Below, in pieces: positions 21,831 through 27,396 of a DNA stretch of 64,000 nucleotides (positions within the stretch are counted from its first letter, which is position 1; every line of letters starts with the position of its first letter). Under the pieces are notes generated by a model. The model had not been told where the DNA came from. It ran no database searches and saw only the letters and a list, made by a program, of their open reading frames with translations. The stretch spans positions 42,351,797-42,415,796 of the forward strand of contig CP136061.1 in the NCBI GenBank assembly GCA_032622095.1, given 5' to 3'. Source of the DNA: Siphonodentalium dalli. Lineage: Eukaryota > Mollusca > Scaphopoda > Gadilida > Siphonodentaliidae. Made by a program: the position numbers and the translations under genes.

Positions 21831-22307
21831 TGGCCATAATTTTGTGCACGTTTAGTTCTCAAAATGTTTGGCGTCTGGAGTCTGTGACCGAATCTGATTC
21901 GAAGTATATTATAGGGCCCAATTTGGTGAAATTTCGGTCTGTCCTCATGCCTCGAACTGGAGCCTAGGTCACTCTCGCCGTTTTTCTGTGATAAAGTTAC
22001 CCAGGTTCCGGAAATTGTGATAAAAGTTACCCAGGTTGGAGAGGATTGTGATAAAGTTACCCAGGTTAATAGCATTTCATGTTTAGCAACAAATTATAAA
22101 TTTTTGCGATCAAAATGACGAACTACGGTACTAATAATAATTATGTCTTAATTTATGCTTAATAAGGGCTATTACTTGCCAAAATTGAACAATATTTCCC
22201 TCTGTCAGTTTTAAATCGAGTTGATATTGTGAGATTTGCTTAACCTGAGTAACTTTATCACAATTCAAACATTTTGACAACTATACTTGCAAGAGAAAAA
22301 GGCCATC

Positions 22308-22657
22308 AGTAGTAATGGTGGGCACTATGGCCCAGTACCCCCCAGACATGGGCACTATGGCCCAGTACCCCCCAGACATGGGCACTATGGCCCAGTACCC
22401 CCCAGACATGGGCACTATGGCCCAGTACCCCCCAGACATGGGCACTATGGCCCATGGGCCATAGTGCCCATGTCTGGGGGGTACTGGGCCATAGTGCCCA
22501 TGTCTGGGGGGTACTGGGCCATAGTGCCCATGTCTGGGGGGTACTGGGCCATAGTGCCCATGTCTGGGGGGTACTGGGCCATAGTTCCCAGCCTGAGGAT
22601 AGATGTTCCTGTCATTGATGTGACATTTCTGATCGAAAAAATGAAAATGGACTTAGA
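22308..22657. repeat. Left terminal inverted repeat of P2 with 270-bp palindrome
   Basis: Matches 39621-39973 in inverse orientation. Bases 22320-22589 form a palindrome centred between 22454 and 22455. Each arm has four and a half copies of a 30-bp unit (GGGCACTATGGCCCAGTACC…), with one mismatch at the inner end (GTTCCC for GTGCCC). The remaining 68 bp (22590-22657) are unique. Such a structure can extrude a long hairpin and is a plausible cause of copy-number change. Confidence 0.9.
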
Positions 22658-22737
22658 ATTATTTTTTTTCAAAAGGAAAATCTCACTTTGGAAAATATCA
22701 ATTAGCAATCAAGAGTTTTTCTTTTCGAATATTTGGT

Positions 22738-22753
22738 GGCCCTGAAAAGGGCC
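22738..22753 (-). terminator. Histone-type 3' stem-loop after the OTU-like gene
   Basis: On the minus strand the sequence is GGCCCTTTTCAGGGCC, a 6-bp stem with TTTC loop, preceded by AAAAC and followed by ACCAAAT. It starts 19 nt after the stop codon of the gene at 22773-23237. A purine-rich stretch CGAAAAGAAAAAC follows (22713-22728), in the place of a histone downstream element. This matches the metazoan replication-dependent histone mRNA consensus (GGYYCUUUUCAGRRCC, ACCCA). Confidence 0.8.
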
Positions 22754-22772
22754 GTTTTATTTTTGTTATAGT

Positions 22773-23237
22773 TTAGAATCCGCCACATTGAACTTCTTTG
22801 TTCGCCAAAACTTCAATTGATTTGTCTCCTCGCCTCATCCATATTTCGCATTCACAATAATGCTCGTGGCAAACGTGTGGGATCCACACTAGAGTTATTG
22901 ATGACTTGAATCTTGGTGTTGATTTGTAGCCGCCTTTGGTAGCATCAAACATGACGATAGGTCGCTGTATAACAGTCGCCGCTAATTCAACCATCAATCT
23001 TGATTCAGCCAAAAGTGGTGTGCGCCGTAAATCTTGTGCCGACGCACCAAGTTCGTCACTCTCTGCGTAGTACAGGTCAACTGCCGCATCTCTCAGAACC
23101 ATCCATCCATCGGTCGTCCCGTAAACCCCGAGGCTGAGTGCCCTCCAAAACAGCGATATTTCTTCACCGTACACTGCTTTACAGTATACCCCACCGGCCA
23201 TTATCTCGTCAAGATCTGTTATGTTTACAGCAGTCAT
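22773..23237 (-). CDS. OTU-like domain protein, catalytic Cys apparently Ser
   Basis: 154 aa. Residues 24-40 (GEEISLFWRALSLGVYG) and 83-98 (VELAATV…RPIVMFD) resemble the OTU deubiquitinase-like fold as seen in vertnin-like and transposon proteins, ending with an HY pair (126-127) at the position of the OTU catalytic His. Where active enzymes have DGNC the sequence has EEIS, so Ser28 seems to replace Cys; it may be a binding domain rather than a protease. An upstream in-frame ATG exists at 23312, but I choose 23237 because the neighbouring minus gene at 24935-25123 starts with the same leader (CATTCAAAG-ATG). Divergent partner of 24140-24628. Confidence 0.7.
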   Translation of the reverse strand: MTAVNITDLDEIMAGGVYCKAVYGEEISLFWRALSLGVYGTTDGWMVLRDAAVDLYYAESDELGASAQDLRRTPLLAESRLMVELAATVIQRPIVMFDATKGGYKSTPRFKSSITLVWIPHVCHEHYCECEIWMRRGDKSIEVLANKEVQCGGF

Positions 23238-23270
23238 CTTTGAATGTAGAATAAGTCTGAAGATCCGTCT

Positions 23271-24103
23271 TGAACATATATCACGATTGCGCGGGCGGTA
23301 GAGAAAGCACATGTCGCATTGACGTTAAAATGACAAATGCTCCCTGACGTTGTGTTTCTTTTCAGTGCATTATCTGTTAGTTTCACCATTTCGATATGAT
23401 GTAGATTAAATTCATGATAGTATATGCAATTAATTAAGATATTTTAACATATGAATTCATCTTCGTTCATAAACGATGACCAAGTAAAGTTATCAATTGT
23501 AATGATGAAGAAAAATGTTCAGTATGTTTTCTTGTGTTCAGTTTTATGTATAAAATATGTACATTTCCAAAAACAAAAACTAGAAAAACATTCCATATTT
23601 GCCTAACGAGGTAATAAATATATCAATCATGTGTACCAAATAATAGATAATGATCTAACGAAATTAAAAACATTTGTTTGATCGCTATGCAATAATGATC
23701 AAGAAAAATATGAATGCTGATCCGTCTCTGAAAAAACACAACGCCAGGAAACATTTGTCAATTTTAACGTCAATGCGACATGTGATTTCATTGACGCCCG
23801 TGTAACAATCTTGTGTTCAGTTTTATGTATAAAATATGTACAATTCCAAAAACAAAAACTAGAAAAACATTCCATATTTGCCTAACGAGGTAATAAATAT
23901 ATCAATCATGTGTGCCAAATAATAGATAATGATCTAACGAAATTAAAAACATTTGTTTGATCGCTATGCAATAATGATCAAGAAAAATATGATTGCTGAT
24001 CCGTCTCTGAAAAAACACAACGCCAGGAAACATTTGTCAATTTTAACGTCAATGCGACATGTGATTTCATTGACGCCCGTGTCAAATGTATAAAAATATT
24101 TTC
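23271..24103. repeat. 833-bp duplicated divergent spacer (copy 1)
   Basis: Almost identical to 25161-25993 in direct orientation. It separates a minus-strand gene from a plus-strand gene. Inside, a 279-bp segment is tandemly repeated (from 23532 and from 23811). A 48-bp arm at 23308-23355 (CACATGTCGCATTGACG…) recurs inverted at 23734-23784 and 24013-24063. The plus-strand end carries TATAAAAATA. It probably works as a bidirectional promoter; the inverted ends also allow it to be an inserted miniature element. Confidence 0.85.
24089..24098 (+). promoter_or_regulatory. TATA box of the 24140 gene
   Basis: TATAAAAATA lies 42 bp before the ATG at 24140 and is identically placed in the duplicate spacer (25979-25988) before the next plus-strand gene, which supports function. 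Confidence 0.6.
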
Positions 24104-24139
24104 GAATTTGATCAACGTTACATTGCATTGCTATCAAAG

Positions 24140-24628
24140 ATGGATCCGTTAACAGAATTTCTTCAGAGTGAGATATACAGTAATCCTGTTGTACAGAATA
24201 CATATGCGGCACCACAGTCAACAGGCCAAGCTAATACGACAATGACTATAGGTGGAGATACACTCATTTTAAAAGCGATTTTAGATGAACTGAGATGTCT
24301 TCGCAGGGATATTGACGTGAAAACACAAGTAACGCATCAAGAAGTAAAAGTGAATCTTCGTTTCGTTGCAGAAGAGATAGATATACCAATCAGGGTTCAT
24401 GATGTTCAGAGATCGAAAGAACAGAAACAGATCAAAAAAGAAAAAATATTATCGGCGAAAGAAAAAGAACCTAAAAGTATCATGAAGCCTTCTACTGAGA
24501 CAAAAGTCAGATTTCGTCTTCCTTGTAAAGAATCTAAAGATACAGAGAAAAGTGATGAATTCGCAAAAGCTATTGGTTCTCATGGGAAAGATATGTCAAG
24601 ATATAAGAAAAACACAAAACGATGTTAA
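24140..24628 (+). CDS. Unknown Polinton accessory protein, Lys-rich C-terminus
   Basis: 162 aa. I do not recognise a family. Residues 1-60 are mixed, 60-95 are likely helical (DELRCLRRDIDV…), and the last 70 residues are strongly basic (many Lys, KEKEPKS…, ending YKKNTKRC), compatible with nucleic-acid or chromatin binding. An upstream in-frame ATG at 24086 falls in the TATA box, so the ATG at 24140 is preferred. The stop is followed after 22 nt by a histone-type stem-loop. Confidence 0.65.
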   Translation: MDPLTEFLQSEIYSNPVVQNTYAAPQSTGQANTTMTIGGDTLILKAILDELRCLRRDIDVKTQVTHQEVKVNLRFVAEEIDIPIRVHDVQRSKEQKQIKKEKILSAKEKEPKSIMKPSTETKVRFRLPCKESKDTEKSDEFAKAIGSHGKDMSRYKKNTKRC

Positions 24629-24650
24629 AGTCAGATGATAATTTTAAAAC

Positions 24651-24666
24651 GGCCCTTTTCAGGGCC
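24651..24666 (+). terminator. Histone-type 3' stem-loop after the 24140 gene
   Basis: GGCCCTTTTCAGGGCC preceded by AAAAC and followed by ACACACATTTCCCAAAAGG. Stem, loop and spacing from the stop codon (22 nt) fit histone mRNA 3' ends. About 110 bp downstream of it is homologous to 26405-26500. Confidence 0.78.
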
Positions 24667-24877
24667 ACACACATTTCCCAAAAGGTTACTCTTTCATTGC
24701 TGAAAAAATCAAAAACACGATTGTTCAATTTATATTTTATTCAACAACAAATATTTGCAAGTATATTTTGTTTTAAATTATTCGTGGCGTGATTTTTTCA
24801 AAACAAAACATAGGGTACAAAGAACATTATTAGTTATTAAGCAATGCTAAAAGTTTTTCTTTTTGAAAAAATTGGTT
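24667..24877. other. Remnant of duplicated 3' cassette end
   Basis: The first 110 bp (CCAAAAGGTTACTCTTTCAT…TTTTATTCA) match the sequence between the stem-loop at 26389 and the 3' end of the zinc-knuckle gene at 26495. This suggests that the ancestral cassette was copied together with the tail of that gene, which then decayed here. No ORF is supported. Confidence 0.55.
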
Positions 24878-24893
24878 GGTCCTGAAAAGGACC
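24878..24893 (-). terminator. Second histone-type stem-loop of the 62-aa gene
   Basis: Minus strand GGTCCTTTTCAGGACC followed by AACCAATTTTTTC and then the purine tract CAAAAAGAAAAAC (24852-24865). The stem has a compensatory pair change (C-G to T-A) relative to the other stem-loops, evidence that the paired structure is maintained. Confidence 0.75.
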
Positions 24894-24905
24894 GTTTTTG
24901 TTTTT

Positions 24906-24921
24906 GGCCCTGAAAAGGGCC
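24906..24921 (-). terminator. First histone-type stem-loop of the 62-aa gene
   Basis: Minus strand GGCCCTTTTCAGGGCC, 13 nt after the stop at 24935, followed by AAAAACAAAAAC and then the second stem-loop at 24878-24893. It lacks the ACC flank, so the distal copy is probably the better processing signal. Confidence 0.72.
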
Positions 24922-24934
24922 GTTTTGTATGGCA

Positions 24935-25123
24935 TCAAAGTTCACGCCACGATTTTCTTTTGAGACTTTTGCTTTTGTTCCAACGCTGTTGTTTTTTGCA
25001 TATTTGCATAACCAGTTTTGCACTGGCGGTTACTTCTTTTGCGTGTCCGGTCCGCATTATCTGGGGTGTTAGCCCTATCGTTCCTCTTAGTATAGACATC
25101 AACGGTTCGGGGATTTCGGACAT
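24935..25123 (-). CDS. Small basic accessory protein (62 aa), unknown
   Basis: Basic in its second half (QICKKQQRWNKSKSLKRKSWREL), no family recognised. The start is supported by the leader TGCATTCAAAG-ATG shared with the OTU-like gene at 23237 and by two histone-type stem-loops behind the stop. A second frame (24942-25202) would give an 86-aa product starting inside the duplicated spacer; the leader argues against it. It pairs divergently with 26019-26369. Confidence 0.5.
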   Translation of the reverse strand: MSEIPEPLMSILRGTIGLTPQIMRTGHAKEVTASAKLVMQICKKQQRWNKSKSLKRKSWREL

Positions 25124-25160
25124 CTTTGAATGCAGAATAAAAATTGTTCACGGCCGTGTT

Positions 25161-25993
25161 TGAACATATATCACGATTGCGCGGGCGGTAGAGAAAGCAC
25201 ATAATACTTTGACGTTAAAATGACAAATGCTCCCTGACGTTGTGTTTCTTTTCAGTGCATTATCTGTTAGTTTCACCATTTCGATATGATGTAGATTAAA
25301 TTCATGATAGTATATGCAATTAATTAAGATATTTTAACATATGAATTCATCTTCGTTCATAAACGATGACCAAGTAAAGTTATCAATTGTAATGATGAAG
25401 AAAAATGTTCAGTATGTTTTCTTGTGTTCAGTTTTATGTATAAAATATGTACATTTCCAAAAACAAAAACTAGAAAAACATTCCATATTTGCCTAACGAG
25501 GTAATAAATATATCAATCATGTGTACCAAATAATAGATAATGATCTAACGAAATTAAAAACATTTGTTTGATCGCTATGCAATAATGATCAAGAAAAATA
25601 TGAATGCTGATCCGTCTCTGAAAAAACACAACGCCAGGAAACATTTGTCAATTTTAACGTCAATGCGACATGTGATTTCATTGACGCCCGTGTAACAATC
25701 TTGTGTTCAGTTTTATGTATAAAATATGTACAATTCCAAAAACAAAAACTAGAAAAACATTCCATATTTGCCTAACGAGGTAATAAATATATCAATCATG
25801 TGTGCCAAATAATAGATAATGATCTAACGAAATTAAAAACATTTGTTTGATCGCTATGCAATAATGATCAAGAAAAATATGATTGCTGATCCGTCTCTGA
25901 AAAAACACAACGCCAGGAAACATTTGTCAATTTTAACGTCAATGCGACATGTGATTTCATTGACGCCCGTGTCAAATGTATAAAAATATTTTC
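25161..25993. repeat. 833-bp duplicated divergent spacer (copy 2)
   Basis: Direct repeat of 23271-24103 with very few differences (for example CACATAATACTTTGACG for CACATGTCGCATTGACG near its left arm). It contains the same tandem 279-bp duplication and ends with the same TATAAAAATA at 25979-25988, 31 bp before the next ATG. Confidence 0.85.
25979..25988 (+). promoter_or_regulatory. TATA box of the 26019 gene
   Basis: TATAAAAATA, followed by TTTTCACTTTTTCAGTGAACTTCA and the ATG at 26019; identical element and flank to 24089-24098. Confidence 0.6.
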
Positions 25994-26018
25994 ACTTTTT
26001 CAGTGAACTTCATTCATC

Positions 26019-26369
26019 ATGCCGTCTCTAAAGAAATTTTTCAAGAAGCTATGGAGGAAGAGAGATTCGTCAGAGGAGACGAAAATCAGAACCTATAGGA
26101 AATGGCAGGATTCTCCTGAACAAAAGGTGGTGCAGAAACAGATGTTAACAGATTTTCTGGCTCGGCGACGACCATCGGCTGAAGTATGTGATCAAGAACC
26201 AAGCAATCTTGATCTCGGGGAGATCTTGTCACAGATCTCGAAGAAAGATCTGTGCAATGCAGCAATTGACAGCTTCGCTCAGGCTGCTGCGGCGCACAGA
26301 TCAAATCCTACTTGGTCTGTGACAATTAACCCCAACGGGATATATCCTGATTTGGCAGAATTTTTATGA
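26019..26369 (+). CDS. Unknown Polinton accessory protein (116 aa)
   Basis: N-terminus is an amphipathic basic helix (MPSLKKFFKKLWRKR), followed by a charged linker and a helical segment (LGEILSQISKKDLCNAAIDSF). No family recognised; the N-terminus could bind membrane or nucleic acid. The start follows the duplicated TATA box and the stop is followed after 19 nt by a canonical histone-type stem-loop. Confidence 0.65.
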   Translation: MPSLKKFFKKLWRKRDSSEETKIRTYRKWQDSPEQKVVQKQMLTDFLARRRPSAEVCDQEPSNLDLGEILSQISKKDLCNAAIDSFAQAAAAHRSNPTWSVTINPNGIYPDLAEFL

Positions 26370-26388
26370 ATTCTGTAAAAGAAAAAAC

Positions 26389-26404
26389 GGCCCTTTTCAG
26401 GGCC
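26389..26404 (+). terminator. Histone-type 3' stem-loop after the 26019 gene
   Basis: GGCCCTTTTCAGGGCC preceded by AAAAAAC and followed by ACCCACA, the closest match in the window to the histone mRNA 3' consensus including its ACCCA cleavage flank. CCCCAAAAGG follows 9 nt later. Confidence 0.85.
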
Positions 26405-26473
26405 ACCCACATTCCCCAAAAGGTTACTCTTTCATAGCTGAAAAAAACAAAACACGATTGTTCAATTCATAAT

Positions 26474-26479
26474 TTTATT
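26474..26479 (-). terminator. AATAAA of the zinc-knuckle gene
   Basis: AATAAA on the minus strand 15 nt after the stop at 26495. This gene therefore appears to use ordinary polyadenylation, unlike the four stem-loop genes beside it. Confidence 0.6.
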
Positions 26480-26494
26480 CACACAACATAATTT

Positions 26495-27097
26495 TCAAAT
26501 GTTTGTATCGATTCGTTTATCTGTTTTTGGAATGTAGAATGGTCTCAGCTTCTTTTTCTTGGAAGTTTTCTTGGAATTTTCAAAATCTGGATTTTTATCT
26601 TCAGATTTGTTCTGTGAATCATTCGTAGGATCAACAGGTCGGGGTTGTTTGAAAACATCTGATGTTGTAGACATCTCTTCAGTTTTGATATCTGCATTTT
26701 GTTCTTGTATTGTTACTGCTTGTAGACATTTTTGTATAGTTTTCACATTTTTTTTGTCGCCGAAATCTGTTTTACAATGGAAGGACCAATGGGATTCTTG
26801 TCCGCATTTGTAACAGTAACCATATGGCGGTTTCCAATTTTTATCAGCTTTGTTTTTCTCTTGTTTCTCTTGCCATTGCATTTTGTTACAAAGTTTAAAC
26901 AAATTGGCAGAGATCTGTCTCATTTCGACAAGATTATCTTGAATTTTTCTAGTCTGTGGCTGTGTAGATTTTTTTGAATCTTCTTTATGTAGCTCAATAT
27001 AGCTCTCTTCAATAACTGCAGGCCTTGGTCTTTTTCTAACAATATCTTCTTCGCTGGAGGCGTCGTCTGAAACAGGTCTTTTAATTCTCTTAAACAT
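26495..27097 (-). CDS. CCHC zinc-knuckle protein sharing the polymerase N-terminus
   Basis: 200 aa from the ATG at 27097. Residues 1-32 (MFKRIKRPVSDD…) are identical to the start of the DNA polymerase encoded divergently from 27301, because both lie in a 189-bp inverted repeat. A CX2CX4HX4C knuckle is at C95, C98, H103, C108 (CYKCGQESHWSFHC). The C-terminus is Lys-rich (KKTSKKKKLRP). It is likely a nucleic-acid-binding protein; role in replication or packaging is inferred only from being paired with the polymerase. An upstream ATG (27193) would fall before the TATA box-derived leader and is not preferred. Confidence 0.75.
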   Translation of the reverse strand: MFKRIKRPVSDDASSEEDIVRKRPRPAVIEESYIELHKEDSKKSTQPQTRKIQDNLVEMRQISANLFKLCNKMQWQEKQEKNKADKNWKPPYGYCYKCGQESHWSFHCKTDFGDKKNVKTIQKCLQAVTIQEQNADIKTEEMSTTSDVFKQPRPVDPTNDSQNKSEDKNPDFENSKKTSKKKKLRPFYIPKTDKRIDTNI

Positions 27098-27396
27098 TTT
27101 TGTCTTGAGTTTTGTCAGCAAAAAATATTGCGACTGGCTTCTTCGGAGTTGAAGTGTAAAGTGTAGAATTACATCTGCTTTTATAGCTTTCATCGCGAAT
27201 GCTATAAAAAGCTATAAAAGCAGATGTAATTCTACACTTTACACTTCAACTCCGAAGAAGCCAGTCGCAATATTTTTTGCTGACAAAACTCAAGACAAAA
27301 ATGTTTAAGAGAATTAAAAGACCTGTTTCAGACGACGCCTCCAGCGAAGAAGATATTGTTAGAAAAAGACCAAGGCCTGCAGTTATTGAAGAGAGC
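27002..27396. repeat. 189-bp inverted repeat containing two divergent promoters and N-termini
   Basis: Arms 27002-27190 and 27208-27396, centre at 27199. Each arm carries CTATAAAAG (27178-27186 minus; 27212-27220 plus), a leader of about 80 bp, an ATG (27097 minus; 27301 plus) and the first 32 codons of a gene. The arms appear identical over this length, so the duplication is recent or homogenised. Confidence 0.9.
27212..27220 (+). promoter_or_regulatory. TATA box of the DNA polymerase gene
   Basis: CTATAAAAG 81 bp before the polymerase ATG, mirrored at 27178-27186 for the zinc-knuckle gene. A second CTATAAAAA lies at 27202-27210 between the arms. Confidence 0.6.

Larger units (their letters stand above)
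5403..22307. repeat. Tandem array of 903-bp tRNA-Glu units (18.7 copies)
   Basis: The unit recurs every 903 bp with almost no divergence. Each complete unit has one tRNA-Glu on the minus strand, a 475-bp spacer, one tRNA-Glu on the plus strand and a 284-bp spacer. Copies differ at a few diagnostic positions (GAGAAAATGG/GAGAAAAAGG before the plus tRNA; GGCAAGTATA/GGCAATTATA after it). The array starts abruptly at the right end of P1 and stops abruptly at the left end of P2, after the second base of a nineteenth plus-strand tRNA. Apart from the tRNAs no gene is supported; the recurrent 62-142 aa ORFs are read through tRNA sequence. Confidence 0.96.

Noticed and set aside
5555-22075. Recurrent 62-142 aa ORFs in every 903-bp unit (e.g. 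142 aa on the minus strand)
   Set aside because: They run through tRNA-Glu sequence and spacer, repeat only because the unit repeats, and have no domain.
5403-22307. CRISPR array
   Set aside because: Regular repeats are 903 bp with no unique spacers, and the DNA is eukaryotic.
24942-25202. 86-aa minus ORF starting MCFLYRPRNRD
   Set aside because: Its first residues are spacer sequence also found upstream of the OTU-like gene; the leader-ATG at 25123 is better supported.
24140-26369. Captured histone genes
   Set aside because: The proteins with stem-loops show no histone fold sequence; only the 3' signals and arrangement resemble histones.
22738-26404. Stem-loops as rho-independent bacterial terminators
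   Set aside because: Loop TTTC and ACCCA flank match histone mRNA ends, there is no U-run after the stem, and the context is eukaryotic.
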